DNA from: Bimuria novae-zelandiae CBS 107.79
Taxonomy: Eukaryota; Ascomycota; Dothideomycetes; Pleosporales; Didymosphaeriaceae
Length of the DNA: 64,000 nt
Assembly (NCBI GenBank): GCA_010015655.1
Contig: ML976777.1
Span: 63,931-127,930, forward strand
Direction of reading: 5' to 3'
The notes under the pieces: model-generated
Seen by the model: the letters and a program-made list of their open reading frames with translations, nothing else
The model's database searches: none
Told to the model about the DNA's origin: nothing
Shown here: one piece after another, positions 9,907 to 20,875 of the stretch
Numbering within the stretch: the first letter of the stretch is position 1
Layout of the letters: each line of letters starts with the position of its first letter
Program-made: the position numbers and the translations under genes

Positions 9907-11858
9907 TCAGGCCCATTCCGAGAGGTCAAAGTCGAATAGAATACCTCCCATCATGTCGTTATCCAGTAACACATCGCTGGTCGGAAAAGCTTCAGGCCGT
10001 GTAACATTCTGCTTGACTTGGCACAGATCCCTCAGCTTCGTCACCATCTCGTCGTAGAAGCTAGGCAAGCTACGCGGAGGCATTGCGCTCTGCCCGGCGG
10101 TATTCGCACTTTCCATCTTCTGAGCCACGCGTCCGAAGACGTGTGATGGATCCAGAGTCGCGCTTGCCGTCCACATTCCGTATCTTACCCCTGAGATTCG
10201 AGAGTAAATCTTAATAGTGTGGCCGACCATGCCCCAGTAGCCATATGGTAGAGACAGCACTGCAAGGTCCGGTAGGTCGCAGAACGTGTCAATGAGTTTC
10301 TCGATTGTGGAAAGGCAGGCCACGAGTAAGTCGGCACGGAAGGTAGGGTCGGTGAACGAAGGTGGGAAAATCGCGTCTTCGCTCGCAGGCTTGTAGAGGT
10401 GCAGCTGTAGCATCTTGTGTGACATTTGCAGGAGGACTGCTTGGACTGGGTCTAGAGGCGTGAACGGTAACGGCCGCGTCACCTCTTCCTGCAGCACGCT
10501 GATGGTAATTGCCAATGACGGTGTGATTTCAACGCTGAGGGCGTCTCGGTACACCCATCTGTCCACTTTATCGACCAGTTGGATTAGCCGAATAAGTTGG
10601 ACTAGATAAGCATCGTTCGCACTCTCCTGGGACGCTTCAAGGATGCGGCAGCAGTCTTCTGTGTACTGGGTGAACCTCGGTGTTACCATATTATGAAAAC
10701 AATTATTTATTCTATTGCGAGATTAGCATTTGCTTACATTTAGGGAGGTTTGACTCACATAGAAGCCATCCAGAAGACTCCCAGATATGCTCTTCGTTCA
10801 TCGAGTGTTCGGGCTGGAGGCGTCTCATCGCTTATGAGACCCCGCAATGCTCCAGCGCCGATCTTGGACCGCGGTTGGGACTCTTCGTTTAGTCGCAATT
10901 CCGTGACCATTGCCATTGTCAAGTGTATTGGTGTGAGGGATCCATGGCCGAGATGCTGATGGAAATGGCTCCTAGTGGGAACGGTTAGAGTCGATAGTCA
11001 TGTAACTTCGTGATCGTTTAGTAATAAGAACCACGCTGGGATTCCTTTCTAGGAGTGTTGACGTAGTGAGGGAACTCATTTGTGTGTATACGTAATGAAC
11101 ATAAGCTGGATCTGTGCAAAAGGCCACTTCATGATTGTAATAGGCATAGTTCGAAATGCGTACGTACCAGGCAACATACAAGAGGTTCGCTTGCAACGTT
11201 CCTAGACTTCTTTTCCTGTGACTCAGCAATTGGCTAATATCGTTTCCAATAGCCCGAGCCAGCTCCGTCTGTCGATAAGGATCGTTTTGACACGTGATCA
11301 TTATCAAGCACTTGAGTAGTAGTGGCTTCTCGCGTTGTAGTTGCTCGGGGGTCGTTGCAGGCGAAAGAGCCACGAATGGAAACATGGGCGCCATCTCCTT
11401 TACAAACATTTGGACAGGATTCAAATCTTCACTCATGCTAAGGAGAGGGTCGCAAAATTCTTGGCCTGGGTCCAGCAGTAGAGGCAGCTCGGGGATCGGC
11501 GTAGGCTGAGGCTGCATCGAAAACGGAGGTGTCGTCGAGCTCGAAATCTCGGTAGCCACCAGCCTGGACATGGAGTGCACCATCATCTCTAAGCGCTGAA
11601 TCTCCATTTCGTGATTTGTTCGGGCCCGCTTGTTCTTGTGCGCGCCGGGTGTCTGGTCGTGGCATTCTTTGCCCAATCGAACGCATCTAGACAATCGTCA
11701 ACACACGCACCGTACACACACGGACACGGGAAAACGTGTAGGAGGTGGACTTGCCGTTTACAGTTCCGACTCAGCGGGTCAAACTCGCACCGTATCTTCA
11801 ACTTGGCGCACGGTATGCATGCTTTCATCTGCCGCTTCCGGTCGAGGTTTGAAGTCAT
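9907..11858 (-). CDS. Zn2Cys6 transcription factor with fungal MHR domain
   Basis: Four exons on the minus strand. Exon 1 (to 11755) and exon 2 (from 11686) join across a 68-bp intron to complete the zinc cluster: CIPCAKLKIRC, six intervening residues, then CKRC and a last Cys after VRLGKE. The donor is GC (GCAAGT), not GT. A second intron ends at 10956; its donor is either 11034 or 11091, both in phase. A third intron is 10712-10758 (GTGAGT, GCTAAT, AATAG). The rest is the fungal-specific TF middle region (LLYVAWYVRISNYAYYN; LTMAMVTELRLNE; RRAYLGVFWMAS; RFTQYTEDCCRIL). I prefer the ATG at 11858 over 11924 because of its better context. No disabling change is seen. It borders the decayed cluster and may once have regulated it. 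Confidence 0.8.
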
Positions 11859-12564
11859 CTTTCTCGGTATTACTTTAAAGTGCTCTCCTGCGCTCTGCTG
11901 CGTTTTGTAAGAGTTTGCCCGCATGCATGCCGATTAAATTGACGACGATGGAGAGGCTCTGCATCAAGGCGTCCCCTTTCGAATGGCTTGCTACTTCGGG
12001 GCGATGATAGATATACGCTCATTGGTTATGGAAGCTACAGAGTCCTTGAAACGTTCCTATTATAGTGCCAGAAGACAAGACTTCGCGAGGTCTTACTCAC
12101 GCGTTCAGGAGGGGCCCTGTTGTGTTACGATGAACGTTTACGACGAATGAGGCTATCGCTCCCTAGTGTCGGAGCCGGAATTCCGATCCCCCGATGTCCC
12201 CAGGCGCTCTTTCGCCCCGGAGTACGTCCGTGCGTATATCCGACTTTCTCGGGGCGTACGAACGGGATTCCGACAATACTTCTTGGCACCTCTCACCAAC
12301 ACGACTATCTTTTTCAAATACGTCGATGCTCCATCAGGCGTAAGTTATGACCCCTGTTTGCGCAGTATTAGGCTGTTTCGAAATGACTCATTCAATACTT
12401 GAATGGCGGTCTACTTGGCCCCCTCAGCTTCCTACGCCAAGCATCGCTCACAGCAGGGCGATCATTTAACAGCTGCTGTGCTACACGCAAGGTTCATAGA
12501 ATCTAGCACATGGATCATAATTGAAAAGGCAGTGGTCGGATTGCTTTGCTCCTTACCGCTTTAG
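11859..12564. promoter_or_regulatory. Intergenic between regulator and dead ABC transporter
   Basis: This is a divergent spacer of about 700 bp. It contains the perfect palindrome CGGAATTCCG at 12176-12185, a CGG(N4)CCG arrangement of the kind bound by Zn2Cys6 dimers, within a stretch rich in CCG/CGG words (12165-12275). No gene is seen; short frames here lack protein features. Confidence 0.35.
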
Positions 12565-14405
12565 ATGGCACTCTTTGCTCGTCAGATCCGAGTGTTGGCC
12601 GTGAAGACACTCCGCATTACTCTCATTCGGCATTGGGTAGCAACCCCTCTACGTGCATTGGTCGTTCCAATATTCATCGCCCTTTTCCTGTAAGTAATTA
12701 GTGTGTTGATTATCAACTTAAGCGGTTTGAGCTAATGACGCTAGCTCTTTGACGAAGAATTTCCTATCTACGGATTCTCACTATGGCATTGGGACCCCAC
12801 ATCAGATACAAGCGCTCTCGAGCGCCTTTAGCAGGGCCACAGGCAGGCGTAACTCCGTCGTCTTTGTAGCGGCCCCCTCGAATGGCGAAATTAAGCGAGT
12901 AATTGAGACAGTAACAGCCTCGCTCAGCAATCCTAGCATTCAAGTGCGGACTATCGAGCACGAGGCCGAATTGGGCGCAGCTTGCAACGCTTCGATACGT
13001 GGCGCCTCAAAGTGCCTTGCGACAGCTACGATTCACTCTTCTCCGTCGCAGGGCTTGGGCAGTTCCTGGAATTATTCCATCCGCGCAGATACAAATCTGA
13101 GACAAACTTTCCTTGTCGACTCTGATAGCAATGATGCGCAGATCTACATCATCCCTTTACAACATGCTATTGACTCGGCTATCGTGCGCAGCACGGTTAC
13201 GCTGTCAATCCCGATTTATAAGTATCCCTTCGCCTCGGAGACTGAGTCACGACTTCAGCTCAAGGAGCGAGCCAAATTCATGGATATGATCAAAGATATC
13301 TTGGTCACTCCGTCCTATTTTGCGATCAGTTGCCTTGTCTACCAGATGACCGGATTTGTTTCTACAGAACGCGAGATTAGCATGGCAAGACTTCTCGACA
13401 CGATGTTCCCTAATCAAACGCGTTGGCAGCCTCAGCTTGTACGTGTTCTGTCAAACCACTTAGCCTTCACCCTACTTTATTTTCCTGGATGGATCACTAC
13501 TGGGGCGATATTTGGAGCCATTTGTTTCCCTTCAACAAACCTCATCATACCTATTGTGACCCAGGTATTAATGGGGCTATCGATGGTCTCGTATACCTCC
13601 TTTCTGGCTACATCCTTCGTCGCGACACGAAGTGAACGCGTTGATTGCGGCGTGCGACCTTACTAAGAAAGCTCGGGTTATGTCTTCAGCTTTATATGGC
13701 GGCCAAAAACGCAAGCTGCAAATGGCGTTAATGTTTGCAGGTGGTTCTACCGTCTGTTGCATCAACGAAGTGTCTTCTGGCGTGGACCCATTGTCGTGCA
13801 GGAAGCTGTGGGACATTCTACTCGCTCAGCGTGGCTTTCGCTCCATCATACTCTAACAACCCACTTTCTTGATGTAGCTACGTGACTTGACGTCAGAGGT
13901 GGTATACATGGAAGGTGCTACCTGGGTGAACGGACTAGGGACTCAACAAAAGCTCTCCTTCTTCCCTCTCTGCTCAAAAGCAGACTCCTCACTCAACACA
14001 CTCTTTTCTGTAGATGGCAATACAGCTTGTTGTCCCTATATGCCTGCCTGCCTGCTTACACTTGATGAGGTAGATGTACTTGGGGATCGCATTGCCATAT
14101 TGTCGAAAGGACGTCTTGAAGCCGTTGGGTCTTCCGTTGAACTAAAGTATACGCTTGGTTATGGATACAAAGTTCGGATTCCGCGTTCTATTGATAGTCC
14201 TTGATTGGATGCACCATACCGCGATGTGCTTCATGGAGACCATGGCCAAGAGGCCACGTACATTCCTGGAGCACCGAAGGACACCCATAAACCACTTGAA
14301 AGGCTGGAACATGACGGTGTCCCGAATTACGAGGTCAACGGAGCTACTGCGAGCAAAAGTCAGCGCATGTTGGCACGATTGCAAGCGAGGGGATTCACGA
14401 GTTTC
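12565..14405 (+). pseudogene. ABC-A subfamily transporter, decayed
   Basis: Exon 1 (12565-12689) encodes an N-terminal arm and the first membrane segment (ALVVPIFIALFL); a 55-bp intron (12690-12744) leads to a long open exon with the ABC-A extracellular region and further membrane spans to about 13640. There a deletion with a frame change joins the membrane domain to the late nucleotide-binding domain: the Walker A loop is gone. What follows is LYGGQKRKLQMALMF (signature, Ser replaced by Tyr), then Walker B VCCINEVSSG (Asp replaced by Asn) and the D-loop. A further frame change near 13850 and an insertion at 13875-14067 split the H-loop region from DRIAILSKG. The copy ends near 14405 against a P450 fragment. 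It cannot encode an active transporter. Confidence 0.85.
13875..14067. mobile_element. Short insertion in the ABC nucleotide-binding domain
   Basis: CTTGATG occurs at 13868-13874 and again at 14061-14067. Removing one copy plus the 186 bp between them restores the expected Thr-His-Phe-Leu-Asp-Glu H-loop reading. This looks like a small non-autonomous insertion with a 7-bp target duplication. I see no strong terminal inverted repeat, so the class is unknown. Confidence 0.5.
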
Positions 14406-14406
14406 A

Positions 14407-14956
14407 AGATCCATGGTTGTAAGTCAAACACTGAACCATCTTTTGGGATCTGATTCGGCATTGATTGAAAATGCTCCCCGAGTGGAGCAAAATCGTTGAT
14501 GTTAGATTTATGAAAGCCCGGCTTCTTCAGCGAATGCGAAAATTTCCGATCGGGTCCATCTGTGGTAATGAATCCGACTCCGCAGAAAGGCTTCATGATG
14601 TGTAGACGTACCAGTTGGATGACACAGTCTGCGGCATGCTTGGATCATACCGTTTTGATGTTCTCAAGGTGGACAGAGTATATGGCGAGAGAACCGAAGT
14701 TCAGCGCTTCGAATGTGTGCCCATACGTGTCGTAGCGCTGCTGGTGCTCGGTAAGGAAGCGATTCTTGGTCATCACATCGCCGGTTCGCATAAAGATGTC
14801 CAGTCCAAAAATGGGATCTTTGTGTTTGTAACGCGGGGCTTGTTGGCATCCGCGCTGTCGAGCTTTGAGTTGACGAGTCTGAAACACATACACCCGATGG
14901 GGGACGAAAACCGCGATAGCCGTTACGAAAAACACCAACAGTAAAGTGGTCGTCAT
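14407..14956 (-). pseudogene. Cytochrome P450, N-terminal half only
   Basis: From a minus-strand ATG at 14956, a membrane anchor (TTTLLLVFFVTAIAVFV) leads to the CYP52-like segment PRYKHKDPIFGLDIF, and on to GVGFITTDGP and KPGFHKSNINDF, ending at DLQPWILKL near 14407. One TGA at 14645-14647 breaks the frame. The I-helix, ExxR and heme loop are absent: beyond 14407 the sequence belongs to the ABC remnant on the other strand. It is about 180 residues where about 500 are expected. Confidence 0.8.
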
Positions 14957-15960
14957 TCTGGCAATTTCGGGTAGTTTGCCGGACGGCAGAACACAAGATC
15001 GCGTGTGTGACGCACGGGTGTCAGCAACCTTGAGGCGCGGACTGCACTATTGCGGCACAAAAGATCGGTCAAGGCTTTCCGAACATGCCGGTGAATGTAA
15101 AAATCGTATCTCCACACTCTGGAGCTTTTCTTGGTTGCGCGGGCGGACGTTCTATCAGGGTCATCTGTATTTTTCACTGTCACTTTCACTCTGGTCGTTT
15201 TCGGTATACGGACATTTGTTGCTGTCGTGACCCCTGGGCCACACAGATTCATGCTGCTTCTGCCGCTTGCGCCGGTAACGACTCATCCACTAAGGCTCTC
15301 TATACCTGAAGGTACATGTACTCTTTGAAATCCTCGATCCTGCATTCATTTGCGTATAGGAAAATGCGGGCGATGTTGTCTTCATGAGGACCCAGTTGGG
15401 TGGGCTTCAGGTCGTCGTAGTAACAATTGCCCTGTCTGCAGGAGTCCGCTGTTCCTTCTCGTGCAGCTATCGGCGCCTGGGGGCGGGCGCCGAGAGTGTC
15501 ACGTGATCGCATAGCCCCCGGGCCCCACACTCCCGTGATGATATCTCAGTCCCACGACTCCGCTTATGTTGAGAACTCACTGCAATAACACTATCGATCA
15601 TTCGGGAAAGATAGCGGCCGACATAAAGCTTTCCGCAAACGCGGTAGATAAATGAAGTTAGGCGACTGGGGGCTCCAGCTCTGCAAATGACGTCAGAGGC
15701 GCATCCTGCGTAACTCCAGCTTCCCAACAAGCAATGCTCACTCCACTATCTCACCATGGGAGGCACATCAACATTGATCTTTACGAGTTAACAGTTTCAT
15801 CTCTGCTGGAAATTCTCAACGAAATGCTTGGCAGTAGCGTTTGCCGACCCGGTCGAGCTCACTGTGCCACTATGAGTGCGAAGATGTTTTCTATCCAAAA
15901 TAATAACTGGATTGATAAGCCGAAGATGACAGCAAAGATGCCTACATATCGCAATCGCGT
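14957..15960. other. Unrecognised stretch inside the decayed cluster
   Basis: There are several short frames on both strands but none with a recognisable domain. It separates an N-terminal P450 half from a C-terminal P450 half, and is probably rearranged or highly decayed DNA. Confidence 0.4.
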
Positions 15961-16440
15961 GCATGGTCCGCTAAATCTCAAGCTCCTCCAGTGCTCCCCA
16001 CGTGGCGTGAAGACAAGATTAGGTCCATCATTGTCCACAACGAGGCTCTCATAAATCTGGAACTCTTCCACTCTCTCACGCCCATCCTTCTTCCTAGGAT
16101 CCCCTTCTCCCAGCTTCCCAGCTGCTCCTGGCGCTTTCTTGAAGTTGAAGTACCACAGCGTCCTTGCTATTGTAAGACTGATTTCGAGATATGCCATAGG
16201 CTTCCCCACACAAGAGCGATCGCCGAGTGAGAACGGCGCCCATGATCGTTTCATCGAAGTAAGAAGCTCCTGATCTTTGTCTGTTTCCACGGAAGGGCTG
16301 TCCGCAGGCAGCCATCGTTCTGGGCGAAAGCGGAAAGGCTTGGGGAAGTATTTAGCATTGTGCTGGGACTGTAGGCACTGATAGCGACCTGCGTTCCTGG
16401 AAGAATAAAGTGCCCGTCGATATCCAAGTGGGGCCGGTCC
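15961..16440 (-). pseudogene. Cytochrome P450, C-terminal half with heme loop
   Basis: The minus strand reads IDGHFILPGTQVAISAY, then needs a one-base frame change to continue as QHNAKYFPKPFRFRPERW, and on to the heme loop FSLGDRSCVG (FxxGxRxCxG intact) and the L-helix YLEISLTIARTLW. It ends near a typical NLVFTPRGE tail. No N-terminal half precedes it; the upstream sequence is a rhodopsin-domain gene. It resembles benzoate-hydroxylase or isotrichodermin-type P450s more than the CYP52-like N-half at 14.4-14.9 kb, so the two fragments probably come from different genes. Confidence 0.8.
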
Positions 16441-16449
16441 GTTGGGTTC

Positions 16450-17560
16450 TGATAGTCATCGCGAAAATTTGTAAGCTCAACCTGGCTATCCTGTGTATCC
16501 TTCCCATCCTCACCAAGTCGATATCCTAGTGCACCACGGCGCGGTTTGATAGGTGCACTTCCAATCGTGGGGGGCCATGCCCCATGGTTTGAGTGTCTGG
16601 AAGTCGAAGGCTGAGATAATCGTGCCCCGGAATGGAACAAAGCAATGGCTTGAGATATTATACCACTTCCAGTAAGTATTTTGGGAAACGCCGGAACTGA
16701 GAACACAAGATAGAGACCGGTAGCTTCACCCATAATCCATAAAAAGGCTTCCCATAGCTTGTAAGTTGTATCAAAAGGTTTGGTGACATCGCCAGGATAG
16801 TCTTGCACTGCGGTTGCGTAAAGGCGACCTACAGCGGCCACATTGACCCTATGTTCATACATTTCAGCCTGGCAAACCATGCGAGAGGAGGGTGCTTGAA
16901 ACCGGATAGGAGAGGAAGACTGACAACAAGCCCACCGCGAACACCAATTGAAAGGCCGACTTGTCGGTTGCGACTCATTTGGAGTCTCCATATGATGATT
17001 CTTTGGGGGAGGAAAAACATGAATAGGTCGATAATGACGTTGAAAGCAGCGTTAACGACATCTCGGGTTTTGTGATCGAAGCACCGACCAGCAACCCAAA
17101 AGTACCACGCTTTGCGGAGCGGCAGGCATGCAAAGAAAGAAGAGATGAATCCAGCACCGTACAGTCCAATATTAAGTATCATGAGAGCAACACTTCATCG
17201 ATAAAAGGTGCAGTGCGTGCGATCCAGGACGAATAGTCGGTTCCATTCGAGAAGTATTACGGTCTTCAGACACATCATAGCGGAATAACAAATGATAACG
17301 ACTAGAGCGATCTAGAAGCGTTAGAGTAAGCGCTCAACGTTTCAGCGGACAGGAGAGGTTTGAAGTGACCTGTTGTACTTACATAGCCAGGGTCGATTAA
17401 GACATAGCCGTAGAGGTCCCACTGATGTACGTAGAAACCTATGCGATGGTGGAAGTAAAATTAGGACCATAAGAATCCAGTGAAGCCCATCTATTCCACG
17501 TAAGAGACGATAAAGGATGCCTAGGATCAGTACATAGACGTACAAGAGACGCTAGGCCAA
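16450..17560 (-). pseudogene. Pth11-like rhodopsin-domain membrane protein, decayed
   Basis: The clearest part (17182-16829) has the family features: ASFFACLP-like Cys after a membrane span, RKAWYFWVAGRCFD, NAAFNVIIDLFMFFLP, IIWRLQM and GLSIG. After a frame change it continues with YKLWEAFLWIMGEATGLYLVFSVPAFPKIL (given here as two pieces, KLWEAFLWIMGEAT and VFSVPAFPKIL) and a soluble tail to about 16450, where it runs into a P450 fragment. Upstream, 17400-17560 holds broken pieces of the first helices. Such proteins are seven-helix membrane proteins, some acting as surface sensors. At least two frame changes are needed, so it is a pseudogene. Confidence 0.7.
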
Positions 17561-17572
17561 CATCTAGAATGA

Positions 17573-20538
17573 ATGAATAGTCAGAGTTTTGGTATTCTTG
17601 ATTGCATTGCAGGCAAACATTCACAGTCTTCAGGATGCATTTTCTTCGCAAGCACCTTGTCTCTCGAAACCCGCATGCACACGTTCCGCGACTTGATCAC
17701 ACACGCGCAACCAAATCTGAGTATGCTTGAGGTTGGAGTCGGTACTGGAAGCATGACTCGCAGCATTTTAGCTGCCCTGCAGTCATTTGAGAAAGATGGT
17801 GGGCAAACACGATTTGCAGAGTACGTGTTCACAGACGTGTCTCCATCCTTTTTCAAAGATGCTAGGGAAATCTTCGACAAATTCCGCGATCGGATGCTCT
17901 TCAAAACGCTAGATCTTCAAGAAGATCTACCTTCGCAAGGGTTCGACGATGCAAGCTACGACCTCATACTTGCGGGCTCTGTTTTGCACATTACATCAGA
18001 TCTACTGGTTACGCTGAGGCGTCTACGTAGGCTTCTGCGGCCCGGTGAAATTTTGCTGTTCACGGAGACAACTAGCCTCGACAGCGCTTGTATCAACGTG
18101 GCTTTCGGGACACTGGAGGGTTGGTGGTTCGGAAGTGAAGAGTGGCATCAATACAGTCCACTCGCCACAGAAGGACGTTGGGATGAATTGCTCCACGCAT
18201 CAGGGTTTTCCGGGGTGAATCTCTTGACGCGGGACCATACAGCTGACATTTGCCACCTGACAAGCTGCATGGTCTCCAAGGCACTCGAGGTACCAGACTG
18301 ACACCTTAGTATCATCAACAATGGCGACGCCGATGACCTAAATGCAGGCTTGGAGTGTTTGGTCAATCTTAACATGGAGGTGCAGATTGTCTTGGCCAGC
18401 AGAATTCGTGCACAATATCCTGAGAGTCGAATCACGACCATTACCAAACCTGATGAACAACAGCGTGCCTCCAGTTCACAACGCATCCTCGTATCACTCC
18501 TCGATGTCAGTGCTTCTCAATTCACCGAGGACAACGAAGCGACTTTCGATCAAGCCTGGAGCGTTATCCAAAGTGCATCCAGAATCTTGTGGGTTTCCTC
18601 TCTTAAAAATGCCGACGCCAACATCATTCCGCAGTCTTATATGGCGGTCGGCATGTTTCGAACACTCAGAAACGAGTACCCTGACAAACGCATCGTTACC
18701 ATGTGCATCGAATGCGACATCGAGGCTCCAACACATTTCGTCTCACAACTCATAAACAAGTGTTTTCTCGGAGCTACCACATGGGAAGAAGTGGAATTCA
18801 TAGTGCGCGATAGGAACCTCACCATTGGTCGCATTATGCAAGAGACGAAACTTGACGAAGAACGGCTTTCTCGTGTGGTCCCAGGTAGAGTGCTTGAACC
18901 ATGGGCTTCTGGGCCGCCACTTCGTCTCGAAATCGAGACACCTAGCATGTTGAACACGTTGCGGTTCGTCGAAGATGTTAAGGAAGATCTAGGACCCGAT
19001 GAGGTTGAGATCAATGTTGTCGCCTGGCCTATCAGCTTTCACGATGCTTTTGTTGCGATGGGTTGTCTAGCTCCCTTCGGCCGCTTTATCAACATTGGCA
19101 AAGCGGACGTTATAGCCAACTCATCACTTCCGATGGCAAGCTTTGCAAAGAACGTTAATTTTGCTTCTGTAGACCTACACTACATCCTCTTGACCAACCC
19201 AAAGCTGACTCGCCAACTCGTGGAAAAAACTCTGAGTCTTACTACGGATCCTACTGTCGGTGGGCCCTTACCCCTTCACCTGTTCCCGGTTTCGCAAACA
19301 GAAAAGGCATTTCGCTATATACAGAGCAGCAAGAACAGTGGGCGCATTCTGGTCACCATCGACGAACGTGAGGCGGTTCCGAAGCACTCACGCAAAGAAG
19401 TGCGTGGCGATTTGATCCTCATGCTTCATATATTATTGCAGGAGGACTAGGAGGCTTAGGACGTACAATAATTCGATGGATGGCCACCCGGGGGCTAAGA
19501 AATGTCATCATTCCTTCCCGTTCCGGGGCGAGTTCACCCATCGCCAAAGAACTAGTTTCGACTCTGGAGAGCAAGGGTATCAAGGTTGTCACGCCATTGT
19601 GCGACGTAGCTTGTGCTACCGCCTTGAATACGATGCTTCAAGAGTGCTCTAATATGCCTCCCATCCGTGGTTGCATGAGCCTTTCCATGGTGCTTCAAGA
19701 TGCTCTGTTTGACAACATGAAGCATGCTCAATGGACGCTAACTTCGCGGAGCAAGGTGCAAACGAGTTGGAATCTACACACGCTACTCCCCCACGACTTG
19801 GACTTCTTCATTATGTTCTCATCGCTCGGTGGAGTCTACGGTACAGCATCGCAGAGTATCTACAATGCGGGTAATACATTCCAAGACGCGCTGGCTCGAT
19901 TGCGTGCCAATGTCGGCGGCTTTGGCACATCCGTATCGATCGATTTAGGATGGATGAAAAGCGTGGGCATTGTTTCGGAGCGCTTGGACTATCGTCGCAC
20001 ACGCGAGTACATACGGGATATGAAGCCTATCGACACCGAAGGCCTGCTTGCGGCGCTCGAGCACTATTGCGACCCATCTTTGCCGCCGCCCGACGCGGAC
20101 CACAGTCAGATCATCGTCGGCATGACAACGCCACAGGACCTTAATGCACGTGGCGAGAACATACCACTCCATCTCAAGCGGCCTCTGTTTGCGCCGTTTG
20201 ACGTCGTCTGGTCGAACGCCAATGCCGCACGTGCAAGCCCCAAGGCTCTATATCAGATGAACTTGTCACATCAGTTCCAGGAAGCCGATAATTTCCAGGA
20301 GTGCAGCGAGATCGTCGTCAAAAAGATCCGGAATAAGCTTCCTGACGCACTGGCGAAGGAACTCGAGGACATCGATCCCGGGGTCAATCTTTCAGGCCAT
20401 GGCGTTGACTCGTTGATGGCGATGGAATTGCGCAACACCATTTCTTACGAATTCAAGGTATCGGTTGCGGTGTTCGAGATTATGGACGCGAAGGATTTAT
20501 ATGGAGTGGGTATGCTCGTGGCGCAGAAGTCGCTGTGA
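17573..20538 (+). pseudogene. Highly reducing polyketide synthase, truncated: MT-ER-KR-ACP only
   Basis: A type I fungal reducing PKS lacks KS, AT and DH entirely. Domains in order: C-methyltransferase (about 17690-18290, SAM motif LEVGVGTGS), a linker, a partial enoylreductase (about 18890-19400), ketoreductase (about 19410-20110, FSSLGG and catalytic Tyr in QSIYNAGN), and an acyl carrier domain whose attachment Ser is intact in GVDSLMA (Ser codon 20410-20412). Breaks: an in-frame TGA at 18299-18301, an ER deletion near 19055 that removes the NADPH-binding core (GPDEVEINV and then directly CLAPFGRF), and a frame change near 19415 before the KR Rossmann loop. The left break lies near 17573 against the Pth11-like gene on the other strand. 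The former product is not deducible. Confidence 0.88.
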
Positions 20539-20875
20539 TCGAGGGGACCACGTACCTTGCCTGCGTCTTTTGTATCTATCGTTTCAGGGTTATCTCTCCT
20601 CCTTGGTCACTTCAACACTCGTTACCAGAGAGCCGTCGGTTGAGGCTCTTGTTCATGGGGAGTGCGATCGTTGGGTATTGGTGTTCCGCTCTTTCAATCA
20701 AAGTGAATCTTGCTTTTCATCGTACACTGCTCTTTGGCAACTTCCTCTATTCCGTCCCCTATTACAATAATTGGCATTACCCGCGGGTGACGAGAACAAA
20801 AGGTCGACCTTGGTATGACTTGAATTGTACGAAAAGTGACGCAGCTGCACTGGAAGTGGGAGAACCATCTCAAAT
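20539..20875. other. Intergenic, convergent
   Basis: This lies between the PKS remnant and the secreted NTF2-like gene. No gene, repeat or structured element is recognised. Confidence 0.5.

Noticed and set aside
12764..12961. Minus-strand frame inside the ABC transporter
   Set aside because: Shadow of the real plus-strand coding frame.
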